Origin: Alternaria dauci
Taxonomy: Eukaryota > Ascomycota > Dothideomycetes > Pleosporales > Pleosporaceae
NCBI RefSeq assembly: GCF_042100115.1
Contig: NC_091278.1
Coordinates: 2,108,001-2,172,000, forward strand
Length of the DNA stretch: 64,000 bases
Reading direction: 5' to 3'
Below the pieces are notes generated by a model, which was given only the letters and a program-made list of their open reading frames with translations, did not search any database and was not told the origin of the DNA. Each line of letters begins with the position of its first letter. The stretch's first letter is position 1. The translations under genes were made by a program, and so were the position numbers. Shown here in pieces: positions 52,050 to 63,361 of this stretch.

Positions 52050-54434
52050 ATGAACGACGCCCAACCCTCGTTGGCCTTGACACCAATTGGACTGAGGTTC
52101 GATCCACTTAGACAGCATCCCGTGAACCCGGTTCATCCTGTTGTTTTCTCTGGCCCTGGGCTGGATGCTGCATCGACGACGACTATTTTTCTCAGCCACC
52201 CGTTTGAAAGGCTGAGTCCTACACTGGCATCGAGTCCAAGGATCGTGGAGGCTGATTGCACAAGACGTGCATCTGTCTATCTGGACGTTGGAGAAATCAA
52301 TACCATGCACAGCAGGTTAATACCCGGTGCTGATTTCTTCGACGATGGCTCATCCGAGTCTGATTCTGGAGCCAACGCAGCCTTACTCGCGAGAACGTAT
52401 ACGGAGACATCAGGACCTGATCATCGCGGCCGACCACACGACATGAGCAACGACGAGAGACACGTACCGCGGGGTCGAAGCAGACACCGTAGCGCCGCTA
52501 CCGCGCTCTCTAACGTGACGAGCTTACCAGTCAATAGCGAAGACTACAGCGTCGTCAATGAGGCACACGCTGCGGGATTGGTCGTAATCGAAGATGGAAA
52601 CACACCAAGCCACGCCCGGAAGATGTCTTTGACGCGTCTAAACAAGGATAATGTACGGTTGGTGGATGGCAGATCCACCAGATCGAGTATCGATTCACCC
52701 CGGCATTCCATCTTCAACGGCTGCCACAACAGCTCGCTCCCCGGCTCTCCCTCATATCCCTCGACTGCTCTCGCTGCTATGTTTTCAACAGGCGCAATTC
52801 CTGGAGAAAGGTCATGCAAGAATGGCGAGGATACACTTGCGCCTTTGCCCCAGAGTCCAAGGCTCCGGAACGGTGGGCATCACCGGAGGAGTGCGTCGGA
52901 CAGTAATAGTAGTTCTGATAGTCTACTTGCGGATTCCGTCATCAACGCGCATGTGCATACCATGCGTGCGTTGGAAGCACTGAGTGCAGAGCGGAGTAAT
53001 GAGCATGTAGAGAGGAGTATAGCGAAGGAGAAGGAGACGGAGACGGTGGTTGCTGGCCGTAGCTACCTGAACTCGGGTACTACAACTAGTTGGCCCAAAT
53101 CTACCACCTCGTTGTCGGAGAATCGACGGGTGAGACTGAGTCCTCTTTCAACGGGCACAGCGACACCAGAGCGAGGGGGAAGGAGAGATGAAGGGGACAG
53201 CATTGCTGCTAACATGTCTCTGGCATCCCCGTACATGGATGCTACTACAACGAACCCTTTTGCTACGCCTTTACCGGAAAATAGCCCCCGGCTTGCCGAA
53301 CCTAGGTACGACGCCAACTATACCGGCACCCCTTTCCCCAATTTCTCGCTCTCTGCCTCCAATCCCAGCACAAGGAGCATGGACCATTATGCTAGGCTGG
53401 ACTCTGCGTGTACCGATGTTTTCCCCGAAGAGATTCCAAGTTACCTGCCCAATAAGCCAGAGAATGCGTACACTGCGAGAAAGGGTAAACATGTACTTGG
53501 TCTTTTGGGCAATGGAAGTGAAGAGAGTTTGGATTTGAGGAGCCGGAGGGAGAGGAATGAGAGTGCACAGGGTTTGATACGAAGCCATGCCGAGCCAAGC
53601 CATGGAAAATCGAGAAAGGATAGTGCGAAGCAGGACACGAGCGGTCTAGTCATCTGGGTTGGGGCAAAGAAGTGGACGTGGGGGATGCGTAAGGAGACGG
53701 AGAGAGCGAGAGGAAGCAACAATGGAATCGGACCGCCAATGTTAGAGACGATTGTTATACCGAATAAACTCTTCCCGGACAGCGGTACAGATGACGAGAA
53801 GCAAGGACATTGTTGTCGATATCCGAGGCAAAGCGGCATCAACAACGTCAACGACGATTTTGACGACGCGGCGTTTGCGGAAAGACTGCGCTCGGCTAAT
53901 TGCCACTTGATTGGACACTGGTTCGGATTCAGTGCGAGGACGCTGCGCGGTATACAGTTTGGTAGGAGGAGTATGTGTTGTATCGCACGCATCCATGACA
54001 GCAGCCACGAATCAAGAACAAGTGCAGCAGAGAAACAAGGAACATCCACATTGCAACCCTATCACCCCTCTGAAACTCATCTACTCACCTTGTACAAGAA
54101 TCCCGCTATTGGTTCCAAAAAGTACATGGTGGTTACATGGGCGAGAAGGATCGCAGTCTCTTCTTCTTCTTCTTCTTCATCCTTGCCAAGGGATGCGCTT
54201 GTGCCGACACTGGAATTAGTGTACATGGTTTCGCCGACGCGAGTTCTTCTTGTCATGGCTGTCCTGCTAGGTATCAGTGTTGCGGCGGCATTGACGTGGG
54301 TGTTTCTGGGTCATGGTGGGGGTGGGAAGGGAACGACGGGACCGAGTCAGAGGGTGGGAAGTGGGATGGCGATTGGTGTTTTGGTATTGCTAGTCGAGGG
54401 GTGTGGGTTTGGGGGATGGGTTGCTTTTTCGTAG
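52050..54434 (+). CDS. large disordered protein with C-terminal membrane segment, unknown
   Basis: The frame is open from about 52002, but the first ATG is at 52050 (MNDAQPSLALTPIGLRFDPL), giving 794 residues without introns. Residues 1-600 are Ser/Thr/Asp/Arg-rich and probably disordered, with many SP and RxxS sites. A better-folded block follows (FDDAAFAERLRSANCHLIGHW, GRRSMCCIARIHD, ETHLLTLYKN, KKYMVVTWARRI), then a Ser run encoded by a TTC repeat (54161-54178), LELVYMVSPTRV and a hydrophobic segment LLVMAVLLGISVAAALTWVF near the end. The layout suggests a tail-anchored or single-pass protein with a large cytosolic part. No family recognised. Confidence 0.7.
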   Translation: MNDAQPSLALTPIGLRFDPLRQHPVNPVHPVVFSGPGLDAASTTTIFLSHPFERLSPTLASSPRIVEADCTRRASVYLDVGEINTMHSRLIPGADFFDDGSSESDSGANAALLARTYTETSGPDHRGRPHDMSNDERHVPRGRSRHRSAATALSNVTSLPVNSEDYSVVNEAHAAGLVVIEDGNTPSHARKMSLTRLNKDNVRLVDGRSTRSSIDSPRHSIFNGCHNSSLPGSPSYPSTALAAMFSTGAIPGERSCKNGEDTLAPLPQSPRLRNGGHHRRSASDSNSSSDSLLADSVINAHVHTMRALEALSAERSNEHVERSIAKEKETETVVAGRSYLNSGTTTSWPKSTTSLSENRRVRLSPLSTGTATPERGGRRDEGDSIAANMSLASPYMDATTTNPFATPLPENSPRLAEPRYDANYTGTPFPNFSLSASNPSTRSMDHYARLDSACTDVFPEEIPSYLPNKPENAYTARKGKHVLGLLGNGSEESLDLRSRRERNESAQGLIRSHAEPSHGKSRKDSAKQDTSGLVIWVGAKKWTWGMRKETERARGSNNGIGPPMLETIVIPNKLFPDSGTDDEKQGHCCRYPRQSGINNVNDDFDDAAFAERLRSANCHLIGHWFGFSARTLRGIQFGRRSMCCIARIHDSSHESRTSAAEKQGTSTLQPYHPSETHLLTLYKNPAIGSKKYMVVTWARRIAVSSSSSSSSLPRDALVPTLELVYMVSPTRVLLVMAVLLGISVAAALTWVFLGHGGGGKGTTGPSQRVGSGMAIGVLVLLVEGCGFGGWVAFS

Positions 54435-55891
54435 GGGGGATGGAAGGAGAGGATGAGTGGGTTGGTAAGTTAGTACTTGGATATGGTACCGGCTAATGTA
54501 ATGAGTGACGGATGAGCCTGGGATTCGGAAGGCATGCATACAAAAGGCGTTGTGGGAGAAATAGAATGGAATTGTACATTCGGAAACTGCTTTTCCGAGG
54601 GGGATATAGGGTCAGCATGATTAGTCTTCGCGAACATAATATTTCCAGTTTTCTTATAATTACTAAAGTCAAGATTGCTGTATTGTCTCATCCATGTGTA
54701 GAGATTGGCCAAAGGACGTAATGGTAGTGGAGTGGTGGGTGTGAATGGCTCGTTGCCGATCGATAATCGCAGTACCATGGGATAAAGCGAGTTTCGCGCA
54801 CACAGCGCCTACGTTCGATTAGCCTGAATGCGTGCTTTCCATTTTCTCTCTTTCCCACAAGCAACAAACAGAAAATCACTTCCGTCATCGCTACCACTGC
54901 TGCCTGCTACCATTCACGTGATCATTCTGTTTGCAAACCCTCCGAGTATATATATCCTATCACCCAGTCTGTCCTATTTATTCCCTCATACCAGTAACTC
55001 CGCCATTACTACTGCAATCCCTTCCCTCGAAGGTCGAACTTGCCTATGTTTTCACCTCTCTTTCACTAGCGAATTGCCGCTCTCGTCCGCAATGATTACG
55101 GTCTTTTTTTTTTTTTTTTTTTGCCGTAACAGAGGTATTTTTATTGACTTCAGCTCCATCAAATCTAGCCCTTCCAACTTATCTTACCGGCATCATATTC
55201 TTGCAACCAGGAAAGCGCATTCATTCCAAGGTTCTTTTTTCCACCTACACTTTCCCCCTTTCCTTTTCATCTATGTCATCCGCTGGACGCGAGATTGTCT
55301 TTGCTCAACGGGAAATGTTTCACACCAAAGCTGCAAGCATCCCTACGAGCTGGTCAATAGAGTGGGGGAGACTATTGACCAAGCGACTCTGCTCACAGTA
55401 ACAAAGTATATCCCTCCTCTTTCCGAACCACGATTCTCCAGTCACAAACACCACACAGTCCGCGTACGTTGTCACACTCATAGGATACTCAAGGGATCTG
55501 CATCAGATCAGTCAGCTCGCGAGAGAGCTCGTGCACGCTGTAATCGTCGCAACAAGCTGCCAAGTGCCATGGGTAATACCGTAGTCAGACCACTGGCGTA
55601 GGTATCTCATGGCGTAGGTACTTTGATTCCGACGAAGTTGGCATGCATGAGGTCTCTCTCGGGCTGGGGGCTGCTTAACGGCAACGGTTGAGGGAGCGGT
55701 GGGACCCTCAGCACCATCTCGACATAGAGAAGAAGCAATGATACATTTTTCGAGCAGTTGTTCAGAAATTAATCATTACTTATATACATTCATTATTACT
55801 ATCCATTTCAGCCATGTTTATCCCAGCCTATACCCATAAATATCCTTTATACAAGTTTCCCATTATACGCTCATGAACTGGAAGTTGAAAG

Positions 55892-55894
<3 letters not shown>
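54435..55894. other. gene-free, pyrimidine-rich stretch
   Basis: A 257-codon plus frame (54828-55601) is Ser/Leu/Phe-rich and crosses a T19 run (55104-55122); I regard it as fortuitous. Nothing else recognised. Confidence 0.45.
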
Positions 55895-55978
<84 letters not shown>

Positions 55979-56012
55979 GCAACCAGGCGTCCCCATCCAT
56001 CCATCCATCCAT
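55895..56012 (+). repeat. (AG)40 and (CCAT)5 microsatellites
   Basis: A perfect AG tract fills 55895-55974 and is followed by five CCAT units at 55993-56012. Both lie within 145 bases of the kelch gene stop codon, in its likely 3' untranslated region. Confidence 0.95.
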
Positions 56013-56036
56013 GCGTGTTCATCTTTCATTCATCCA

Positions 56037-58618
56037 TCAATCCCTGTTGATAACCCTCAAACTCCTTCTAGGATTCAACAGCACACCCCTTGCACCCCAA
56101 AAACTCGGCTCTTGTCCATCCAGCAGTCCATCCACAACACTCCCTTCACTATTCCTCCTCCCCCACTGATCTCCGCTACCCGGTCCTCCATACGCCGTCA
56201 TCGCATCTCCACTATTCCTCCTCCCAATATCAAATGAGCCCGCCGCCGCGCCGCCATGGCTACTCCCACCGCCCATAGTCCCTGGCGGCCTCTCACTACT
56301 ATTCTTTCCCCCAGCCGACGACGACGTAAAGGTACCGCCCTGCTTCTCAACAGCATTAGCGCGCGTCTGCACCGCCGCAGCATGCGCTTTCCAGATCTGG
56401 ACTTGGCGGCGATAGATCCACGCGCAAAACGCAAAGTACGCGGCGACGATAGCAAAAACACCTGCAATCACACCGGCAATAATTGCGCCAACGTTTGGTC
56501 CATCGTCACCGGATGATGATGAGCTGCCCTGAGGGTTCCCGTTGATGACACTGGTGATGGTTGAGCCGTCCGGTCCTGTCATGGTGTACGTCTGCGGTTT
56601 GCCAGTTGCGAGCGGGCCTTGGGTAGGTGTTTGGACGGGAGCAGTGAGTGTTGCACCGCCAGTTGCCTTGCCGCCAATGACAGACTGGACGGCGTCGGGA
56701 ACAGCGTAGCCATAAGAGCCCTCGATACCCGCACCGACGCCGAAACCGCGTTGGTTGACTTGTTGCGCGAGAGGGTTACCAGTGCTGCCTTTGTCCTTGA
56801 CGTCGTATCCCTGCAGCGCGTTCTTGCCCGTTACGGCGGTGAATTGGTTGCTCCAGCCCAAACTGCTCATGTTGAAGACGTAGATACCGGGGGCGTCGCA
56901 GCCGAGGTCTGTACTGTAGCCGCCGAGAACAATCATTTGGGCGTCCCAGACTTGGCAGAGGTGGCCGGCGCGGGGAGGGGGGATGGAGGCTTTGTCGGTC
57001 CCTTGCTCGACTTCGATCCAGGAAAAGGAGGGGACGGAGAGGATCCACATGTCGTCGCGTTGGGTCTGGGTGCCTGGGTCGCCCAGGTCTTGGCCGCCGA
57101 ACATATAGATGTTGTATGATGAGCCGCTGAAGTGAATTAATACGGATATCCAGCGAGGAAGGAAGCTGGGCTGTACTTACTCTGCAGCAGCTCCCACGAC
57201 AGTACAAGGGTTGACTCGGTATTCGGGCGTCTTTCCGGAAGTACTTTGCTTGTACCAAGTCGATGTCGAAATATCGTAAACGTCAATGGTGTTCATTTGC
57301 GTCTAATCTCTGTTAGTATCAATCATGAGTGCATCTGGGTACAATCAACCTACAAAGGTAGCATTATCACCACCCGTCAACCCGATCAAAAGACCCTCGT
57401 CGCCAAAACCAGGAACGTAGACAAGAGCGCTATCTGCGCGTTCGGGAAAAGAGGCAGTGTTCTGCAGTCCACCGTAGGTAATATTGCGCCAGGCGCCATC
57501 GGGTCCGGCTGTCTTTTCATCGCGCAGCGACTCAACAGCATTGTTGGTCTGTCCTGGGAACGTAAACTCCAGCAAGCTCTTCAAGTACACCCTTGGAGTC
57601 TGAATGCTCCAGCCCTCGGTGGTGAGAAAGTCCAAATGGCCAGCAAAGTAGAAGCCCCTGCCCAGCGTAGGAACAGTAAGACCAGCACCTTCAGCTACAC
57701 GTTGTACAGATTGACCAGCATCCTCTGCCTCGGATCCAGCCGACGTCTTCGGGTCGGCGTGTTCGATCCATTGCTTGCCGCTAATGTTGTATTCCCAAAC
57801 CGAGTTGTTCGCGGGGTCGGCTTGAGGACTGTCGGAAAACTGGCCGCCATAGAGCCACAGCGAATCGTGCGATGCCCAGAGCTGGCCGAGCGAGACGGCT
57901 GGCGGACCCTGTGGCTTGGGCAGACCGGTCAGAGCGGGAGAGCTGGTCTGCCAGGATTCGGTGAGATCGAGGGTGAGGAAATCGTTGTCTAGATCAAGTC
58001 AGCATTGCGCGTGAATGAGGGCATGGCAACTCGCTACATACTCCATGTGTCCTGGGTCTGTTGGCCCTCGGTCGTTCGGCGGAACCCATACATGTATAGT
58101 GTTCCATTCACGACGGCGCTCTGTCCGCTCCACCGTCTACACGCATCCGTCGGGCTGTCCTCTCGTCGCACGAGCGTCGAGCGTTCGGAGTTGGCCTGGA
58201 TGGCGTGTGTTGGAATGGTACCGCCCCGTACTCCGATGTGTTTGAGAGGGTTGAGTTGGATAATTGGTAGCATCAGCGCCAGTAGGACACTGAAGAGGCC
58301 GAATCGATACAGCTTAGTCGGCATAAACGATTGCGATGTGGTGGTGTAAGAGTGGTGTGCGTCGTCGTCGTCATCGTCGCATGATTCCCAATCATCTTCG
58401 TCGTCGGCCACCCTTTCTCCCTCAGCGTTGAAGATGCTGTTCGTACTCCTGAACCTGAGCATCTTGGCTGGCCGCAGCCGCCTCAAACTCTCCCCATGTG
58501 TCGGTATGGGACGCCTCTCCTCTTGAATCCTATCCTCGTCCACCAATCCAACCTCTGTGAATATCGACATGCGGCGGCCCTCGGCACATGTCGCAGGCTG
58601 TGCTCGAACGTGCTCCAT
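56037..58618 (-). CDS. kelch-repeat membrane protein
   Basis: Exons 58618-58042, 57988-57354, 57302-57181 and 57126-56037 give 807 residues; introns are 53, 51 and 54 nt and all keep phase. The N-terminus is cytosolic-looking with a long Asp cluster (DDWESCDDDDDDAHH, about 75-90), then a hydrophobic segment (LFSVLLALMLPIIQL, about 108-122). Kelch-type strands follow: GQSAVVNGTLYMYGF, SLWLYGGQFSD, YNIYMFGGQDLGD and QMIVLGGYSTDLGC. A Gly/Ser/Thr-rich stalk leads to a second membrane helix (GAIIAGVIAGVFAIVAAYFA) and a Gly/Ser-rich cytosolic tail. The kelch propeller thus probably lies outside the cell or in a lumen between two membrane spans. Fungal kelch membrane proteins relate to polarity and wall functions; specific role unknown. 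Confidence 0.82.
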
Positions 58619-59150
58619 GACTGGGCAAACTACTATCGAGGATTATGGCCAGCTGCAGACCCGGTGGTGCAACGCCTGTGGTCGCGTGCGTGCGTGCGTG
58701 CAAAGAGGGTAAACGAGCCGTTCAAAAGCGTATGCGAATCGTGTGTCGCAAACGTAAAAGCGTGTCCACGGTCAAGTGAATGAGGTGCAAAGAGATGGCG
58801 GCTAAATGGTCAAAATGACGTCGTGCTGTTCAGGAACAAGGTCCGCGCCCTTGGCTGATTCGGCCTCTTCACTCGTCAAAGGGACGGGATAGCAGCCGGG
58901 TACTATATGTGCCGACTACTGGCAAGGGATCCGATCGGTAAGCAAGCGCAAGAGGCTGATTTGCGTCGAGGTCAAAACAGCCGGACAGTGCAGAAAAGAG
59001 GCAGGGCAGAGATGATTAGAATAGCCCGAGTAAGATGGAAGGGGCAGAGGCAAACATTCCCAATGTGGAGTGCATACCAGACGGCCTCGCTCCCCTCTCG
59101 CCTTGGCCTCGTTGAAGCCGACCAGTCGATGCTGACTGGCCCGCGCAGCC
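58619..59150. other. intergenic, kelch gene promoter side
   Basis: Contains TGCGTGCGTGCG near 58690. A 10-bp block CCGCGCAGCC at 59141-59150 is repeated right of the adjoining inverted-repeat element. Confidence 0.5.
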
Positions 59151-59557
59151 CAGGATGCATGTCACCCGGCCATGAAAAAAATGGGGTCAGCCATACTAAA
59201 TCTATTAGGACTAGCTCCTAACATGTTCTAAACGTGTTTAGAATATATTTAACTATATTTACCTTTATTCTTATCTATATCTATTATATCTTATAAAAAT
59301 AAAGATATAGTAGATAATACTAGTATTATCTATCTTAAGATATAAAAATCTTTTTTAGATAGAGATATTAAGAAAAAAAGAACTTATAAAGATATTTAGA
59401 ATATGTTTAGAATATATTTAGAATATATTTAGTGTATTATATAATCTATACTAGGCTATACTAGCGTGCGCACAGACCCTTTTTAAGATTAAAATTACCT
59501 AATATAGCTAGGTCATGGCTGACCCCATTTTTCCCATGGCCGAGTGACATGCTGCCT
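59151..59557. mobile_element. short inverted-repeat element (MITE-like), AT-saturated core
   Basis: The left end (GCATGTCACCCGGCCATG at 59157, then ATGGGGTCAGCCAT to 59194) and the reverse complement of the right end (59552 back to about 59515) match over about 38 positions with only a few differences. A direct repeat CCGCGCAGCC flanks it at 59141-59150 and 59558-59567, a possible 10-bp target-site duplication as made by Mutator-like elements. The 320-bp core is almost pure A/T with repeated TTTAGAATAT motifs and codes for nothing. It looks like a non-autonomous element heavily altered by C-to-T mutation. Superfamily is inference. Confidence 0.75.
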
Positions 59558-59567
59558 CCGCGCAGCC

Positions 59568-60190
59568 GTGGACGGGACAAGGTGCGTCATCGAGGGCGAG
59601 GGCAGGGTACGGGCATGCGAGGCAGGGTACACCACGAAAGGCAACGATCGATAATGCTGATAGAGGCGATTGGCTTTGCAACGTCGCCCAAGCCCGCGCC
59701 GCATTGGTCATGACACGACGGTTTGGCAAGGAGAGGAGCAGGCGGACGAGTGATGGACCTCCCACATCCACTTTCAATCAAAGCAATAAATCACACCACC
59801 CACCTACCCACCCACCCGCACGGCGCGAAACAGCGTATGCCCGTGTTCTACACCCTAGCTAACACGTTTACGGGTGCCCCGGAGATTTCGATAGCCCGTG
59901 CAGCGTGCACTTGGGCTCTTTTACGCGTGTTTCGTGACACACACACACACACACACCCCTTCCAGACTTTTCTAGTCTACATCTTAATTCTATTTTCGCG
60001 CATTCCGTTTGACGCGCGTGTATGTGCCACGGTGCTGGAATGCAACCGTGACCTTTTGTTCGTTTTGGCGGACCGCCCGCCGTTGTTGTGTTTGGGCCAC
60101 ACTGGGCGTAAGCGCGTTGAGGGTGGCGGTGCAATCGCTACATGGGCATATCCACGCTATACAAAGGAAATATGAAAAAACGCCCCCGCC
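59568..60190. other. intergenic between two repeat elements
   Basis: Includes an (AC)11 tract at 59937-59958. No gene recognised. Confidence 0.45.
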
Positions 60191-60596
60191 TGTAGTTGCC
60201 TAGGTAGAGTATTGCGATACAAGGGAAGATTAATCTCTCCCTGTAGTCGCCTAGTAGGGTGTTTGATCCTTCTCTTGTATACACCCCACTGTCGGGAACT
60301 GGTCCTCTCCGGCCCGGTCTAGGCCGGCTTGGGCTTGAACACCTCAAAGATCGCTATCGTGGCTCAATAACAATGTGTCTCTACCTAATCTACCCAAGAA
60401 CAAAACATCCATCACATCTGATCATCGTGCATCTAGCATCGCTATACTGTTTGTCGTTTGACACCTATCAGGCAGCTACACAGAGAGATTAGTCTTCCCT
60501 TGTATAGCAATACTCTACCTAGGCAACTACAAGGAGAGCAATCAATCCTCCTTGTATGGCGTCACTCTACCTAGGCAAAGACGGTTGTGGTGTTGG
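60191..60596. repeat. inverted pairs of a 51-bp repeat
   Basis: A unit beginning TGTAGTTGCCTAGGTAGAGT occurs at 60191 and, degenerate, again at 60242 (51-bp period). Two copies in the opposite orientation lie at 60471-60531 and 60530-60580. Unit 60191-60241 and the reverse complement of 60531-60471 are nearly identical over about 55 bases, so the whole stretch is a large inverted repeat around a 180-bp spacer. No coding sequence. Could be the ends of another non-autonomous element. Confidence 0.75.
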
Positions 60597-60639
60597 ATTT
60601 TTCCATTCTCTAACGTGTCTACACGAAGCGAATCTCTCC

Positions 60640-63361
60640 CTACTCCAGCTCATAATACTCCTCAATCTCCTCCCCGTGCTCCCGAGTAACGTAGTCCATA
60701 ACATCGTCCACCGTCCCCGGCAGATCCTCCATATCCACCTCCTTGCCACTGTCCCTCATCAACTCAATCAGATCCCCAAATGCCCTCTTCACCGCCCCTT
60801 CCGACCAAATATAATCGCGATCCGTCGCCATCTCCTCCGCGATACCCGCCCAATCGATATCGTCTTCTTCTTCGTCGCGACGTTCTTGCAGTCTGCTGAG
60901 GAGGTCGAAGAGATCGCCCCATTCCATCTTGGTGTCGTCGGAAATGGTGCGTTTTGAGGAGCCGGGGTTGACGGTTGTTGTAGGGCTGGAGTGAGGTTTT
61001 TCGTGACTGGAGTGAGGCTCTTCGTGACTGGAGTGAGGCTCTTCGTGACTGGAGTGAGGCTCTTCGTGACCGGAGTGAGGTTCTTCGTGACTAGAGTCGG
61101 ATTCTTCCTGACTGGAGTAAGGCTTTTCTTGACTGGAGTAAGATTCTTCCTGGCTGGGAGGCGGGGGACTGTCGTTTGCTTTGTCCACGGCATCAGGCTG
61201 AATATGCTCCACATCGTTGTCACTGTTCGTGACTTGTTCCGATTGGTCGTTCTCTTGGAGCCCCTGATCCTCCACCGATTGCACATTATCAGTTTTTCGC
61301 GGCCGTCCACGCTTCTTAGGTGTCGGATCAGACGCACCAAGTCCAGAAACTGCAGGCTTATTCTTTCTCGGCTTGTGCTTCACCTGAATGCGCGGTGGGG
61401 GATTGCGCTTCTGCAGGTTCTTCCATTTGGCTACGACCTGTATCCGACTTCGAGTGTTGTCCATCTCCTTACTGACCTGTTGCCAATTGATGTGTTTGGT
61501 CGTATATTCATCCACGGGTGGTAGCCCTTGTTCAGCGCGGTAATCCTCGTCTCTCTGGGCAACTGTTGTGATGGCGCGGATGAAGCGGTCTTCTTCTTCT
61601 GGCGTCCAGCGTGAAGACTTGAGCTTGTCGCCGTATTGCAGGTAGTCGCGCCATCGATTCTGACAGTCGTGCATTGATCGATCGCCCATGCCTATCTCAA
61701 TCACCTTCCATTTGTTTGGGTGCTGCGAGTACAGGTCTTTGAGTAGCTGGTCCTCCTCTTCCGTCCATGCGCCGCTCTTGAACATGTGGTATGCTTGCCG
61801 GATGTGTCTTCTCAGTCTGTCCATGGACCGTTTTGTGGGGATGTTTTTTATATCGTTCCAGAACTCGGCGCTCTCGCGTGCATGGTTCATATCTTGTGGC
61901 GTCCAATCATTCACTCCCAATATTTGTCCGTTAGCACAGTTGAGAGCCGGGTCTTGTTTATTCCATTGTATGATCCTTACAAGCTGAGGTACCTCTAATT
62001 CCTTCCGGTCTTGGTAGTCGCGGACAGCTCTTCGGATCAGCTCTTCTTCGTCCGCCGTGAAATCACCAGTCTCCCGGAGGTCTGGAGGATAGCTCACAGT
62101 GTGATTGACGCCTGCCAGGGCCCTCTCCGCCGCGGTACTAGTTTGAGCTTTTTTTCTCTTATACCTGAACTTGCCACTCTCCCGCCGCAGTGTGGCTTTC
62201 TTGGTGGTTGAGTTTCTCTTTTTCTTTCTCTTCTTCTCTCTCTCTTCGGACCCACTGCGATTGGTGTCGTCCGGGCCGCGGTAGTTGTCCTCGTCGCTAG
62301 AAACAGGCTCCCGCGTGATGCTGGCTTCATCGTCACCGGTCTGGCCGTGGCCATTCGTGGGGCGTGGGTCGTCGTCGGGAATCTCGTAGATGTTCTTCGA
62401 CTTTGCAATTGGCGTTTGCGGCTTCTTGACCCGCTTCAGCTTCGTCTTCTCGACGGTCCATGATAAGTCACCATCTTCGTCGTTGCTGTCGTGAGGTCCA
62501 TGTTGGATCAGGTCCTTTACTCTAGTTGCGCTCTTTGTGCTACCAATCTTGCGGCGCTTGGGTGTGGGCGTTGCATCTACGCCTTCGGGGTGTGGCGCAA
62601 CGGCCGCCTCCATGTGCGAGGGAGACAGTGCTCTCTCTAGGAGCCTGCTCATGTCTTCGTCATTGTCAACGTCTTGTTCCTGTGTGGCATCGCGACTGAG
62701 TCTATCCCGTCTTGTCCGCTTGCTCTTCTTGTATGTGCGTTTGCTTTTGGTGGCGCTGGACGGAACGACGTAGCTGGACGTAATGATGTTGCTGGACGGA
62801 ACGACGTTGCTGGACGGAACGACGTTGCTGGATGGAACGGCATGGTTGGCAGTGGGCGATGGGGGGGACGAATGCAGAGACTGTGGGGGGACTTGCGAGT
62901 CCGGTACTTTTACGAGAGGCGAAGGCATGAATGCGTTGGCAGTGGGGGGTCTGGGTTCAGGTTGGGACGCTGGGAAGGGAAACGGAGAGGAGGCTGCGTC
63001 GTCGCTCTGGTCTAGCATGTCCTGAGTAGTCGCTGCCTGAGATGGCGTAGGACTGCCCTTGCCAGACTCGTGCGCGCCCTTCCGCTTGCGCTTCTTGCGT
63101 GGAGATGGCGAGGCATCGTGGCTGCCGTCGACCTGAGAGGGTGTCATGTCTGCGGCGGCGGCGGCAGAGCGCGTGCCTTCCTCGTCCATGAGCTGCTGCG
63201 ACGCGGCTACATCGTCCATGTCTGCACCTAAAACTATAACGCGTCAGCCGTGTCGTCGCACACAGCAGAAAAAAAAGTGACTTTGGTGGAGCTGCACGGT
63301 AGCATCAAAAGCGCGTCAGGCTCGTGTACTTACTAAAGCGGGCGGCGGGGGAAGCTACCAT
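60640..63361 (-). CDS. Reb1/TTF1-like Myb DNA-binding protein
   Basis: Exon 1 63361-63334 (MVASPAARF) and exon 2 63227-60640 give 871 residues. The junction (GTAAGT...TTTTAG) reads FSADMDDVAAS; translation could instead start at the exon-2 ATG (63219). The N-terminal half is disordered with basic clusters (PRKKRKRKG, KSKRTYKKSKRTRRDR, REKKRKKKRN). The centre (about 400-600) is a Reb1/Rtf1/TTF-I-style Myb region: FTADEEELIRRAVRDY, then a helical segment, SGAWTEEEDQLLKDLYSQH with NKWKVIEIGMGDRS and CQNRWRDYL, then SSRWTPEEEDRFIRAI. An AT-hook-like KKRGRPRK follows. The C-terminus has Ser/Glu heptad repeats and an acidic region (WGDLFDLLSRLQERRDEEED). Homologues end rDNA transcription or block forks; that role is inferred. 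Confidence 0.85.
60986..61153 (-). repeat. coding minisatellite, eight 21-bp units
   Basis: Encodes eight heptads of the form SHEEPHS/SQEESYS in the Myb protein. Units at the low-coordinate end are nearly identical, those at the high end diverged. Confidence 0.9.
62755..62844 (-). repeat. coding minisatellite, five 18-bp units
   Basis: Unit GCTGGACGGAACGACGTT on the plus strand, encoding PSSNVV-type hexapeptides in the disordered N-terminal part of the Myb protein. Confidence 0.9.

Noticed and set aside
54828..55601. 257-codon plus-strand frame
   Set aside because: Low-complexity pyrimidine-rich DNA including a T19 run; no motif, no intron support, not called.
59195..59514. AT-rich stretch as a possible origin or centromere piece
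   Set aside because: Only about 320 bp and bounded by inverted repeats, so better explained as the core of a mobile element.
60986..61153. regular short repeats resembling a CRISPR array
   Set aside because: Eukaryotic coding minisatellite: 21-bp in-frame units with no unique spacers.
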